The notes under the pieces: model-generated
Told to the model about the DNA's origin: nothing
The model's database searches: none
The model's input: the letters and a program-made list of their open reading frames with translations, nothing else
NCBI GenBank assembly: GCA_964519345.1
Contig: CAZFKX010000003.1
Coordinates: forward strand, 1-64,000
Reading direction: 5' to 3'
Length of the DNA: 64,000 nt
Source of the DNA: Persephonella sp964519345
Lineage (GTDB): Bacteria > Aquificota > Aquificia > Aquificales > Hydrogenothermaceae
Shown: positions 1 to 7,694 of the stretch, one piece after another
Numbering within the stretch: the first letter of the stretch is position 1
Layout of the letters: the number at the start of each line of letters is the position of its first letter
Program-made: the position numbers and the translations under genes

Positions 1-19
1 ACTATGATTTATCGATGAA

Positions 20-226
20 TTACTTATTTATCAATTCATGTAGGATATGTTCTATTTTTATTTTATCTTCATTTAAAAATGCATCAATACTTTCTCTATC
101 CCATATCCATTTATTGCCTATTTTCTTGGCATATATTTCTCCTTCTAAGTAAAACTTTTTCAAAGTTTTAAAGCAGAGATTAGAATATTCTTCAGCCTGC
201 TTTGTAGTTAACCATCTTTTATTCAT
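20..226 (-). CDS. Small excisionase-type HTH DNA-binding protein
   Basis: A 68-residue protein built almost entirely of one MerR/excisionase-like helix-turn-helix. It starts with WLTTKQAEEY (the usual 'T..eAAe.l' first helix), then a recognition-helix region and the small wing KKIGNKWIWDRESIDAF, which matches the 'k.Gr.wri....dveafl' pattern of the HTH_17 family. Such proteins bind DNA as accessory factors in phage excision or as small regulators. GAGGG (236-240), 9 nt before the ATG, is a plausible ribosome binding site. No integrase is visible nearby, so a role in excision is not supported. A regulator linked to the neighbouring Fic gene is equally possible. The fold is fairly sure; the target is unknown. 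Confidence 0.7.
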   Translation of the reverse strand: MNKRWLTTKQAEEYSNLCFKTLKKFYLEGEIYAKKIGNKWIWDRESIDAFLNEDKIKIEHILHELINK

Positions 227-387
227 GACAGCAAACCCTCTTTTAAAAAGATAGATGATGTTAATGATGTTTTTATTCTAACTTTCTGACTTTTTTGAAG
301 AAACTATTTATATAAAAAATTTTTCTTGGAAAGTTGAAAAACAGAGAATATTAATCATCAGCAATTTTTTTTCATAAAAATGTACAA

Positions 388-1341
388 CTAAACTAAAAAT
401 ATTTTGACTAAATCCTTTGTAGAATACCAGGTTTTTTTTATTTTTACTGCTACTATCTTACCTCTTTTTATTAACTGTCTTGTGCTTTCTGGAGAATATC
501 CTAAATCCTTTAGTAGTTTGCTTACTGGTTCTATTTTTGCTCCTTTTTCTTCGTATTTTGCGATTATTAGTCTATCCAAGCTTTCTCTTAATGCTTCAAG
601 TATTAAGCTTTTTAAAATATCTGATTTTGCTTCTTTTAGCTTTTTAAAAACTTCCTGTTTATCTGGCAGTATATTTTTATATTTTGTGAATAAATTAGAT
701 AATTGACTGTCTATTTCTTCCAATCCTCTGTAATAGATTTGTTTGTTTTTATCTGTGCCTTTTATTATAACCAGTGGATATCCGTTGCTTATTAATATGT
801 AGTTTAAAAGTATCCTACCTGTTCTTCCGTTCCCATCTATAAATGGATGTATTTCTTCAAAAAAAGCGTGTGATACACAAATTTTATTAAAAAAGTTTTC
901 ATTTACGTTGTAAACATAATCAATGTAAATTCTTACCCATTCTTCTATATAGCTTTCTGGTGGTTCAAATTCTGCTCCTGCTATTTTGATTTTTTCTTTT
1001 CTAAATTCACCACCAAATCCAAGTTCTTTATTTATCTGTCTGATTAATGGGATGCCAAATAAAAACTCATTTGACTTACAGTTCTCATAAGCAAGGCCGT
1101 ATATAAACTTTGCTGTCTTAAAATATTTAACTGCCTCTTCTTGAGATTTAGAAATAGGCTTCTTTCCTGCTAAAGCTTGCTCTAATTCTTCCTCATCTAC
1201 AAAGTATCCTTCTATAAGGATTGAATTTCTTGTTTCTTCCTCAAGTAAATAAAGCCATTCTTTGTTTTCTATTACAGGCTCTGGAATTCCACCTAATTTA
1301 TCTAATAGCCTTTTCCTTTCTATAATTAATTTTTCATTCAT
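388..1341 (-). CDS. Fic family protein, class II (adenylyltransferase) with C-terminal HTH
   Basis: Fic enzymes transfer AMP from ATP to hydroxyl side chains of target proteins. The catalytic motif HPFIDGNGRTGR is complete at residues 165-176 (H165, D169, N171, R173, R176), so the enzyme should be active. Residues 40-45 read SILIEG, the (S/T)xxxE(G/N) inhibitory motif, here N-terminal; this makes it class II with its own autoinhibitory helix (E44). Residues about 265-317 look like a helix-turn-helix tail (TRQLIKRGKIVAVKIKKTW) resembling the separate 68-aa HTH protein downstream. The promoter region carries repeated TGTCCCG sites, suggesting autoregulation. The ATG at 1341 has only a weak Shine-Dalgarno. 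Targets are unknown. Confidence 0.9.
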   Translation of the reverse strand: MNEKLIIERKRLLDKLGGIPEPVIENKEWLYLLEEETRNSILIEGYFVDEEELEQALAGKKPISKSQEEAVKYFKTAKFIYGLAYENCKSNEFLFGIPLIRQINKELGFGGEFRKEKIKIAGAEFEPPESYIEEWVRIYIDYVYNVNENFFNKICVSHAFFEEIHPFIDGNGRTGRILLNYILISNGYPLVIIKGTDKNKQIYYRGLEEIDSQLSNLFTKYKNILPDKQEVFKKLKEAKSDILKSLILEALRESLDRLIIAKYEEKGAKIEPVSKLLKDLGYSPESTRQLIKRGKIVAVKIKKTWYSTKDLVKIFLV

Positions 1342-1346
1342 TAATC

Positions 1347-1448
1347 TGTCCCGATAATTTTCACTTGTTTTATACTACTCCTTAAATATATTGTTATATT
1401 AACACTATGACAAGTGTCCCGAAAATGCGATTTTTAAAAAACGGGACA
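1347..1448. promoter_or_regulatory. Operator-like TGTCCCG / CACTTGT repeats around the Fic promoter
   Basis: TGTCCCG occurs at 1347-1353 and 1415-1421, and its inverse CGGGACA at 1442-1448. A second pair, CACTTGT (1362-1368) and ACAAGTG (1410-1416), overlaps the -35 box. These GC-rich words stand out in very AT-rich intergenic DNA. One site lies between promoter and start codon, one abuts the -35 element and one lies upstream. This is the layout of a repressor operator, with a Fic C-terminal HTH or the 68-aa HTH protein as candidate binder (inference). Confidence 0.5.
1385..1413 (-). promoter_or_regulatory. Sigma-70-type promoter of the Fic gene
   Basis: On the minus strand, TTGTCA (1408-1413) and TATATT (1385-1390) are separated by exactly 17 nt, a near-consensus vegetative promoter. 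Transcription would start near 1378, leaving a leader of about 37 nt before the Fic ATG at 1341. Repeats that could be operators flank it on both sides. Confidence 0.7.
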
Positions 1449-1663
1449 GTTTACCATTCTTCAAATAGTTCTATAAACTTTCTAATTTTACCTCTTAATA
1501 CTTTTTAAACTCATTTAATAAATTTCAGAAAAAATCTTTTAGTTAATTCTATCTTAATCGTTCTATGGATTTTTTTATTTTTTGTATTCATCAAATGAGA
1601 GGATGGTAATTTTTATAAAATACATTCTTCTGGTATTTTCGATTTTGGGAATATTCTTCATAA
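1449..1663. other. Intergenic stretch between Fic operator and tRNA-Cys
   Basis: AT-rich DNA with no supported gene. A 73-codon plus-strand frame from 1582 runs straight through the antisense of tRNA-Cys and has no ribosome binding site, so it was not called. No clear terminator hairpin with a U-tract was found for the tRNA on the minus strand. Confidence 0.5.
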
Positions 1664-1735
1664 AGGCGGGGGCGGGAATCGAACCCGCGTATAAGGGATT
1701 TGCAGTCCCCTGCCTTACCACTTGGCTACCCCGCC
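1664..1735 (-). tRNA. tRNA-Cys (GCA)
   Basis: On the minus strand the acceptor stem GGCGGGG pairs with CCCCGCC, followed by a U discriminator. The anticodon loop CTGCAAA gives anticodon GCA (complement of 1701-1703), and the T-arm GCGGG-TTCGATT-CCCGC is perfect. The U73 discriminator is the classic cysteine identity base. The CCA end is not encoded (the next bases read TTA), so it must be added after transcription. Length is about 72 nt, normal for tRNA-Cys. Confidence 0.97.
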
Positions 1736-1747
1736 ATGAGAAGATAT

Positions 1748-1756
1748 ATTATAGCA
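1748..1756 (-). promoter_or_regulatory. Extended -10 promoter of tRNA-Cys
   Basis: The minus strand reads TGCTATAAT, an extended -10 element (TGn plus TATAAT), 12 nt before the tRNA 5' end. Transcription would start about 5 nt before the mature tRNA. The -35 region (CTGGAA at 17 nt) is poor, as is common with extended -10 promoters. Confidence 0.6.
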
Positions 1757-1777
1757 CAGTTTTCTATTATTTCCAGA

Positions 1778-2167
1778 TTAGTCTAAAACATGTTTATCGG
1801 TAATTACGCAGTAAAATTTTCCTGAAAAAATTATCTGGTCTAACTCGTTTTTTCCTATAACTTCAACTGTTCTTTTTTTGCCCTCTTTTTCTACAACAAT
1901 TCCTTCAAAAATTATAGTTTCACCTATTTTTACAGGTTTTATAAATTTAACTTCAGCTTTTGCCAGAACAACATTAGGATGATTTACAGAAAGCATGGCA
2001 CAGTAATCTCCAGATCCAAATATAAAGCCTCCATGTATAAGTCCCTTTTCATCAGCAACCATGCTATTTTCTGTTTTTAGGATTACTGTAGCATGTTTAT
2101 CTGTTTCAACTGCTGTAGGTTCTCCACATAAATTTTTATTTATTTTTTGATGGGTTTTTAACCGCAT
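1778..2167 (-). CDS. Hotdog-fold thioesterase (PaaI/acyl-CoA type)
   Basis: A 129-residue single-domain hotdog protein. The segment GLIHGGFIFGSGDYCAMLSV matches the hotdog helix with its conserved HGG/D region (H45-G46-G47 and D54 approx.), followed by the strand KAEVKFIKPVKIGETI. Relatives hydrolyse acyl-CoA or aryl-CoA thioesters; the substrate here cannot be deduced. The gene overlaps the end of ftsI by 32 nt, and its start is supported by GGAGGG 5 nt before the ATG, so the two are probably translated from one transcript. Its link to division is only positional. Confidence 0.8.
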   Translation of the reverse strand: MRLKTHQKINKNLCGEPTAVETDKHATVILKTENSMVADEKGLIHGGFIFGSGDYCAMLSVNHPNVVLAKAEVKFIKPVKIGETIIFEGIVVEKEGKKRTVEVIGKNELDQIIFSGKFYCVITDKHVLD

Positions 2168-3860
2168 AATTCCCTCCGTTTTTATCTGGTCTTTCTTTTA
2201 TATAAAACATTAGTCTATCTACAAGAGCTTTGAGAACAGGAGAAGATACGGATCCTCCTCCAATCCTTTCCCATTTTTTAATTTTCTGTGGTTCATTTGC
2301 AAATATAACAACTGTAAACTTAGGATTTTCTGCGGGAAAGTAACCAGCAAACCATGTGTAAAATTTTTCAGATGAAAGAGCTCTTATCTTAGGATCGTAT
2401 TTTTGTGCTGTACCAGTTTTTCCTGCTATTGTAAAGTATTTTGATTTCCCCTTTTTTGCTGTTCCTACCTCAACAACATTTATAAGTACTTCTCTTAGTT
2501 TTTTTAGACTTTTATCACTGAGTACTTTTCCTAAGATCTCTTTTTTTAATATCTTCTTTTCTCCAGTAATGGGATCTACGATCTCCTTGACGATCCTTGG
2601 TTTTATAAGGTATCCACCATTCGCTATGGCTGAGTATGCTGTTGCTATCTGTATTGGTGTTGCTGTCCATGATTGTCCTATTGATGCGTAAGCTATCTGT
2701 ACGGGTCGGTAGTCTGGTTTTAGTATTCCTGATGCTTCTCCTGGAAAAGTTTTTGTTGATTTACCAAACCCAAGTCTGAACAGTTTTTTATAAAACTTTT
2801 TAGGATCAAGTTTTAAAGCTATTTTTATTGCACCTACGTTTGATGAGTGTATTATTATTTCTTCAGGGGTAAGCATTTTGAATTTTTTGTGATCTCGTAT
2901 TTTCTTGCCGTCAACGATTATTTTTCCTTCTCCGCAGTAATACTTTTTATTAAAATTTACTACCCCTTCGTCTATAGCTTCAGCCAGAACAAAAGGTTTT
3001 ACAAGTGATCCTGGTTCATAAGCATTGTGGAATGTTATATTTTTGTGATTTTTATACAGCCAATATCTATTAGGATCGTAAGTTGGGTATGTTGCATTTG
3101 CGAGAATTTCTCCTGTAAATGGGTTCATTATTATAATTGCTGCTTCTTTAGGTCTCCTTTCTCTTACAAACTGCTTTAAAACTTCTTCTGCTATATACTG
3201 TATATTGCTGTCTATTGTGAGGATAAGATTTTTCGTATCTATTTTTTTTACCTGATTTTCTATTGTAAAAGGATTTCCTGATGCATCTTTCATCAAAAGT
3301 ATTTTTCCTACACCACCTCCTAAGATCTTATTGAATTTATACTCAAGTCCCTCAAGACCTATACCTTCCTTTTTGCTTACAAAACCTATAGTACTTCCTG
3401 CCACTGATTTCAGTGGATAGTATCTAATACTACTCTCTATAATGCCTATATTCCATTCCTTAAGTGTCTTTTTAAGATTTTGTATTCGCTTTTTTAAAGA
3501 TTTATCAACATTTTCTGCAAGAACAACATATCTTTTATGGTTGTAGAGTTTTCTTAAGAGTGTCTGTTCTGGAATTTTTAGTATTTTAGACAGATTTTGT
3601 GCAACCTCTTTTTTATTTTCAATATACTTTGGAATGGCATATATACTTATAGTAGGAACACTTATACTTAAAATTTTTCCATTGGAGTCAAAAATTGTTC
3701 CCCTTGGAAGAACTATATTTTCCTTTGTGTAATACTGTTTTTTTATGTAGGTGAGAAAATCCTCCCTTTTATATATCTGGAAGTAAGCCAGTCTGATAAC
3801 AACGAGTAAAAGACCAATTACTATTAGACCAGAAAAGAAGTAAACTCTGGTTTTATTCAT
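2136..3860 (-). CDS. ftsI: Division transpeptidase, class B penicillin-binding protein (PBP3/FtsI)
   Basis: Septal peptidoglycan DD-transpeptidase, anchored by one N-terminal membrane segment (about residues 7-27). A dimerisation domain with RGTIFDSNGKILS follows. The penicillin-binding domain has the active-site SxxK as SLVK (in EPGSLVKPF), SxN as SSN and KTG as AGKTGTAQ, so all three catalytic motifs are intact. At 574 residues it is of normal length, without a PASTA tail. It follows rsmH and ftsL, the conserved start of the dcw cluster; mraZ is not adjacent and the mur genes do not follow here. Confidence 0.95.
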   Translation of the reverse strand: MNKTRVYFFSGLIVIGLLLVVIRLAYFQIYKREDFLTYIKKQYYTKENIVLPRGTIFDSNGKILSISVPTISIYAIPKYIENKKEVAQNLSKILKIPEQTLLRKLYNHKRYVVLAENVDKSLKKRIQNLKKTLKEWNIGIIESSIRYYPLKSVAGSTIGFVSKKEGIGLEGLEYKFNKILGGGVGKILLMKDASGNPFTIENQVKKIDTKNLILTIDSNIQYIAEEVLKQFVRERRPKEAAIIIMNPFTGEILANATYPTYDPNRYWLYKNHKNITFHNAYEPGSLVKPFVLAEAIDEGVVNFNKKYYCGEGKIIVDGKKIRDHKKFKMLTPEEIIIHSSNVGAIKIALKLDPKKFYKKLFRLGFGKSTKTFPGEASGILKPDYRPVQIAYASIGQSWTATPIQIATAYSAIANGGYLIKPRIVKEIVDPITGEKKILKKEILGKVLSDKSLKKLREVLINVVEVGTAKKGKSKYFTIAGKTGTAQKYDPKIRALSSEKFYTWFAGYFPAENPKFTVVIFANEPQKIKKWERIGGGSVSSPVLKALVDRLMFYIKERPDKNGGNYAVKNPSKNK

Positions 3861-3870
3861 ATGTGATCTC

Positions 3871-4176
3871 TTAGTTTAGATCTATAAAATGAACTCTGGA
3901 ATAGTCAACAACTTTCATTTTTAATCTTTTCTTTGCTATGGATGTAATTCTTTCAGGAGATGAAAGCCTTGTAATTTCTTTTTTTAACTGAAGATTTTTT
4001 GCCTCAAGATAGTTTTTTTTACTAATCAGTTGCGTTATATCTCTTTCAGTTTTAAAGTAAAGGCTGTTGTACATAACAAGACCAAAGGTAACTGTTATTA
4101 TGATAAACCAGTATTTTAAATATTTTTTAACTACAGCTAAGTCTCTTTTCAGTTCTAAACCTAATGCCCTTCCCAT
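3871..4176 (-). CDS. ftsL: Cell division protein FtsL
   Basis: A 101-residue bitopic protein: short cytoplasmic arm, one membrane segment (about 22-42, WFIIITVTFGLVMYNSLYF), then a periplasmic coiled coil (LEAKNLQLKKEITRLSS). The ending SPERITSIAKKRLKMKVVD is the typical FtsL/FtsB C-terminal motif. It sits between rsmH and ftsI with 1-10 nt gaps, the canonical position of ftsL. It should form the FtsQLB complex that activates FtsI. Identification rests on topology, motif and synteny because the family diverges quickly. Confidence 0.85.
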   Translation of the reverse strand: MGRALGLELKRDLAVVKKYLKYWFIIITVTFGLVMYNSLYFKTERDITQLISKKNYLEAKNLQLKKEITRLSSPERITSIAKKRLKMKVVDYSRVHFIDLN

Positions 4177-4177
4177 T

Positions 4178-5059
4178 TTATATCCTCTTGGCTACTCGCA
4201 GTTTGGCACTGCGGGAAGGAGGATTTTCTCTTAACTCCTCAGTTCCCGGTGTAATAGGTTTTTTCGTCAGAATCTCAATATCCTTTAATTTTTTCCTTTC
4301 TCTGTAAATATTTTTTACAATTCTGTCTTCAAGAGAGTGAAAAGATATTACAGCTATAATTCCGTCTTTTTCAAGTATGTCTATCCCTTTGTTGATCCCT
4401 TCTTTTATCTCTTGAAGCTCATTATTTACCTCTATTCTTATAGCCTGAAATGTTTTTGTTGCAGGATGTATCCTTCCTCTTCTTAAAGATGGTGGGTAAA
4501 CGTTATAAATGATCTGTGCAAGTTCTTTTGTGGTTTCAATTTTTTTCTTCTTTCTCGCTTCAACAATCGCTAAAGCGATTTTCTTTGCGAACTTTTCCTC
4601 GCCGTATTCTCTGATGATCTTTTCAAGCTCAATTTTTGTGTATCTATTCACAACTTCAAAAGCTGTTTTTTTTTGTGATGTATCCATTCTCATATCGAGG
4701 GGTTCATCCCTCTGAAAGGAAAACCCTCTTTCCATTTTCAACTGAAATATTGATACTCCAAGATCAAACAGTATGCCGGATATAGATTTTATACCTAAGG
4801 AGTAAACTATTCTGTCTATATTTTTAAAAGATCCTTTTATGAGTTTATATCTTCCTTTAAAAGTTTCTAACTTTTCTTCAGCTTTTTTTAATGCATAATC
4901 ATCTTTATCAACACCTATGAGGTATGATTCAGGTAGATTTTTTAACAGGAGGAGTGCATGTCCACCTCCTCCTACTGTTGCATCTACTATGTATTTTCCT
5001 TTTACATTTTTGAAGAAACTTAGTAATTCCCTGTAAAGAACAGGATAGTGTTCTATCAC
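4178..5059 (-). CDS. rsmH: 16S rRNA (cytosine-1402-N4)-methyltransferase RsmH
   Basis: Methylates N4 of C1402 in the 16S rRNA decoding centre. The SAM-binding motif VDATVGGGGHA is near residue 25. The family signatures FDLGVSIFQL, RGFSFQRDEPLDMRMD, HPATKTFQAIRIEVN and ISFHSLEDRIVK are all present, and the C-terminal PSRSAKLR is typical. Full length at 293 residues. It is the first gene of the division set rsmH-ftsL-ftsI and lies 2 nt from the MBL protein gene upstream, so the operon may begin further upstream. Confidence 0.97.
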   Translation of the reverse strand: MIEHYPVLYRELLSFFKNVKGKYIVDATVGGGGHALLLLKNLPESYLIGVDKDDYALKKAEEKLETFKGRYKLIKGSFKNIDRIVYSLGIKSISGILFDLGVSIFQLKMERGFSFQRDEPLDMRMDTSQKKTAFEVVNRYTKIELEKIIREYGEEKFAKKIALAIVEARKKKKIETTKELAQIIYNVYPPSLRRGRIHPATKTFQAIRIEVNNELQEIKEGINKGIDILEKDGIIAVISFHSLEDRIVKNIYRERKKLKDIEILTKKPITPGTEELRENPPSRSAKLRVAKRI

Positions 5060-5061
5060 AG

Positions 5062-5838
5062 CTAACCTTCAAAGTATGATGATGGAATTCTGTATATATT
5101 TTCCATAAGGTCAATTCCACATGGTAGATCTTCTAACCAGTCAAAAAATCTGTTTACTATATCCCTGCCTTTCATGATTGCTCCGTGTTGTGGAGCTATT
5201 GTTTCTATATCAAGCTGTCTTATCATTTTTACCCAGGCTCTAAGTATTTTATTTGATGGTATGTATCTTTTGTGAAAACCTTCCATATATTGAACGTGTT
5301 CATCAAAATTTTCAACATATACATAGTCTTGACCAAGAGATGCTCCAAGATCTCCAGAATAAAGGGTTTTTGATACAGGATCATACACCTGAAAATTTCC
5401 AGGGGCATGCATAAAGTGAGCTGGAATTATATAAAGCTCAGATCTTCCCAGTTTTACTATTGTTCCCTCATCGCCGATACCTTTTATTCTATTAACTACA
5501 AGTCTGTCAACACCGAAATGTGGTATAAATCTTATCCATAAAACAGGGGCAATAGCTGTTGCTTTTGTTGTCATAAGCCAGCCATTAATGGCAGCAACAA
5601 TGTCAGGATCCTGATGTGAAAGAAAAATATACCTGAGATTATCGACACCAATAAGTCCTCCTATTTCTGCGAGAAGATGTTTAAAAACCTTATGTCCACC
5701 TGGATCAAGGATCATACCTTCCCCACTATCTACGATGAGGTGGACATTTGCCTGAACCATCTCCCCATGTCCGAAATCTTCAAGGAGAATATTCTGGTGA
5801 GAACCGTTATCAAAAACTTTTCTCTCCTCAGGTACCAT
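5062..5838 (-). CDS. MBL-fold diiron protein, flavodiiron/ODP-like
   Basis: A 258-residue metallo-beta-lactamase-fold protein of the type found in flavodiiron proteins and oxygen-sensing ODP domains. Visible metal-site motifs are SHQDPD (replacing the usual HxExDH), AHFMHAPGNFQVYDP, SGDLGAS and APQHGAI, giving His and Asp/Glu ligands as in ODP proteins. No flavodoxin domain follows, so it is not a full flavodiiron reductase. A role in O2 or NO sensing or reduction is plausible but unproven. ATG 5838 has AGAGG 5 nt upstream and is preferred over a GTG 6 nt earlier. The gene overlaps the 156-aa gene by 11 nt. Confidence 0.75.
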   Translation of the reverse strand: MVPEERKVFDNGSHQNILLEDFGHGEMVQANVHLIVDSGEGMILDPGGHKVFKHLLAEIGGLIGVDNLRYIFLSHQDPDIVAAINGWLMTTKATAIAPVLWIRFIPHFGVDRLVVNRIKGIGDEGTIVKLGRSELYIIPAHFMHAPGNFQVYDPVSKTLYSGDLGASLGQDYVYVENFDEHVQYMEGFHKRYIPSNKILRAWVKMIRQLDIETIAPQHGAIMKGRDIVNRFFDWLEDLPCGIDLMENIYRIPSSYFEG

Positions 5839-6298
5839 TTTCACCTCTCTTTCTTTTTAATTGTTTATAAATTTTATCATCAAGTTTATACAGATTCTCA
5901 AATATTGTAATTTCAAGATCTGGCTTTTTCCTCTTTTTTTTAAATAGAAAAGGTAGTATCTCAGGATAATCTTTTATCTTTTCGTAACATTCATTTTTTG
6001 TATAAATACTGCAAAAACCTTTCATTAAAATAGCTGTTAGCAATAGGTCTATATCTATTTCAGGATAGTTGTCGTATATGCATAAAGCCATTGATAAAAC
6101 TGAAGCAGTCTTTTCAAGCTCCCCTCCTTTATAATTTCTTCCCTTTTTGTCTCTTTTTTCCTGAAAGTTTTTTTTTACTTTTTGGTCCTTAAAATATTTT
6201 TGTAAAAGATCTCTGTATCTTTTTTTTCTTATCTCACTGAATCCTTTTTCAAGCTGATTCCATAAAAAATCGTAAGAATACGGGGTTTCTTCCCTCAT
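5828..6298 (-). CDS. Protein of unknown function (156 aa), possible degenerate HD fold
   Basis: No family recognised. It is a Lys/Glu-rich soluble protein without signal peptide. The segment ASVLSMALCIYDNYPEIDID followed by LLLTAILMKGFC has the rhythm of an HD-domain helix pair, but the HD residues are replaced (MK), so phosphohydrolase activity is not supported. It overlaps the ppiD-like gene upstream by 4 nt (ATGA) and the MBL gene downstream by 11 nt, so all three are co-translated. Confidence 0.6.
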   Translation of the reverse strand: MREETPYSYDFLWNQLEKGFSEIRKKRYRDLLQKYFKDQKVKKNFQEKRDKKGRNYKGGELEKTASVLSMALCIYDNYPEIDIDLLLTAILMKGFCSIYTKNECYEKIKDYPEILPFLFKKKRKKPDLEITIFENLYKLDDKIYKQLKRKRGENGT

Positions 6299-7680
6299 CT
6301 GAGAATCCGCTCATTTTTAATGATTTCAGCGTCTTTTCTGAGTTTGTCTATATACATCTGTAAAATTGTGTTGTATTTTTCTTTTTTTAGAAGAGGTTTT
6401 ACAAGCTTTTTAAGTTCCTCAGACTCTTTATCAGTTGGCGGTATTACTTTTTCAATATTATAAACAAGTATGCCCTCTTTTAACGGGATGATTCCATTCT
6501 TCTCTCTAATAAACTGTTTCATATAATCAGGAGTAAGACCGTATCTCACTATTATATCTCTTACTGTTTCATCCTTTATATTCTCAAGTACTCCACCGTA
6601 TTTTTTCATTAAAAGCTGGATATTTTTATCACTCTCTTTTGTGATTTTTTCATAGAGATCCTTTATGCTTCTTTTTTCATACTCCTCTTTAAGTTTTGAG
6701 TATATCTTTTCTTTTACTTTTTCATAAGGCAGTGGTTCTTTAACTGCCTTTAAAAATTTTGAAAGGTAATAAGCGTCATCTGTTTTTACAAATATGATAC
6801 TTTTTTTATCTGATATCTCTTTGAGTTTTTCTTTTAATTCCTTGGGTATATTGGGAATACTTTCTGTATCTTCATATATAATATCTTTGAATATTATTTT
6901 TATCTCTTTGGTCTCTTTATCTGTTTCTCCCTTTTTTAATTTTAAAAAAAGATCTTTTGCAAGTTTTTCTGCTTTTTCCTGATCTTTTTTATTTATATCT
7001 ATTCTGTAAATAATTACTTCCTTTCCTTCCTTTCCTGTGTACTCATTTTTATGTTTCTCATAATATTTTTTTGCTTCGTTTTCTGAAATTTTTAAAGGTT
7101 CAGGTTTTATATAAAGAAAACTTCCTGAAATTTTTGATAACTGTTTGTTTATGTATGAATCTACCTCATCTTCTGAGAGATAGAAAGAAAGTTCTAAAAA
7201 GGAAAAGATATGCTGTGCAGATATATCCTTTCTAATTATTTCTTCAAAAAGCTGAGGTGATATATTCATACCAGAAAGTAATGCGATATATCTGTCCTTT
7301 GAGAATTTTCCATCTTCTTTGAATGCTTCTATATCAAGAATAGCCTTTTTTACTTCTTCCTTTGTTGCTGCTATGCCTTCTTTCTCAGCTTCCTGAAATA
7401 AAAGCTCCCTATCTATAACTGATTCAAGAGCCTGGTCGTATATCTCTTTTTTTAGAGGTGCCGTATCTATACCCTGATTTTCAAGTCTGTTCTGGATAAT
7501 ATTTACCTGATAATAAAATTCCTGAAGGGATATTTCCTTACCATTTACCACTGCGGCACCGGATATATTACCCGCAAGTTTGTATATAACAATCGCTACA
7601 AATGCGGTTCCAACAAAGGCAAAGGTTGTAATAAAAAGAACAAACTTCATCCATTTTGATTCAGCTATCTTTGCAAACAT
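6295..7680 (-). CDS. PpiD/SurA-type membrane-anchored periplasmic chaperone
   Basis: A 461-residue protein with one N-terminal membrane anchor (about 12-34, FVLFITTFAFVGTAFVAIVIYK), then VNGKEISLQEFYYQVN, the classical SurA_N/PpiD opening, and a helical chaperone domain (RQLs of the type LESVIDRELLFQEAEKEG). A divergent parvulin-like region (about 200-340) lacks clear catalytic residues, as in the inactive domain of PpiD. It should assist folding of exported proteins at the periplasmic face of the membrane. Shorter than E. coli PpiD (623 aa). It lies 14 nt after an ABC ATPase gene, so it is probably in the export operon. Confidence 0.8.
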   Translation of the reverse strand: MFAKIAESKWMKFVLFITTFAFVGTAFVAIVIYKLAGNISGAAVVNGKEISLQEFYYQVNIIQNRLENQGIDTAPLKKEIYDQALESVIDRELLFQEAEKEGIAATKEEVKKAILDIEAFKEDGKFSKDRYIALLSGMNISPQLFEEIIRKDISAQHIFSFLELSFYLSEDEVDSYINKQLSKISGSFLYIKPEPLKISENEAKKYYEKHKNEYTGKEGKEVIIYRIDINKKDQEKAEKLAKDLFLKLKKGETDKETKEIKIIFKDIIYEDTESIPNIPKELKEKLKEISDKKSIIFVKTDDAYYLSKFLKAVKEPLPYEKVKEKIYSKLKEEYEKRSIKDLYEKITKESDKNIQLLMKKYGGVLENIKDETVRDIIVRYGLTPDYMKQFIREKNGIIPLKEGILVYNIEKVIPPTDKESEELKKLVKPLLKKEKYNTILQMYIDKLRKDAEIIKNERILR

Positions 7681-7694
7681 CTAAAAACCTCTTT

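Noticed and set aside
1..387. Possible mobile element or attachment site suggested by the excisionase-like gene and nearby tRNA-Cys
   Set aside because: No integrase, no direct repeat of the tRNA 3' end and no other mobile-element genes are visible in the window.
404..706. Plus-strand reading frame of 100 codons inside the Fic gene
   Set aside because: Antisense to a gene with intact catalytic motifs; composition (Phe/Leu/Ser-rich) is that of a shadow of Lys/Glu-rich coding sequence.
1582..1803. Plus-strand reading frame of 73 codons
   Set aside because: It runs through the antisense of tRNA-Cys and into the 3' end of the thioesterase gene, with no ribosome binding site; a chance frame.
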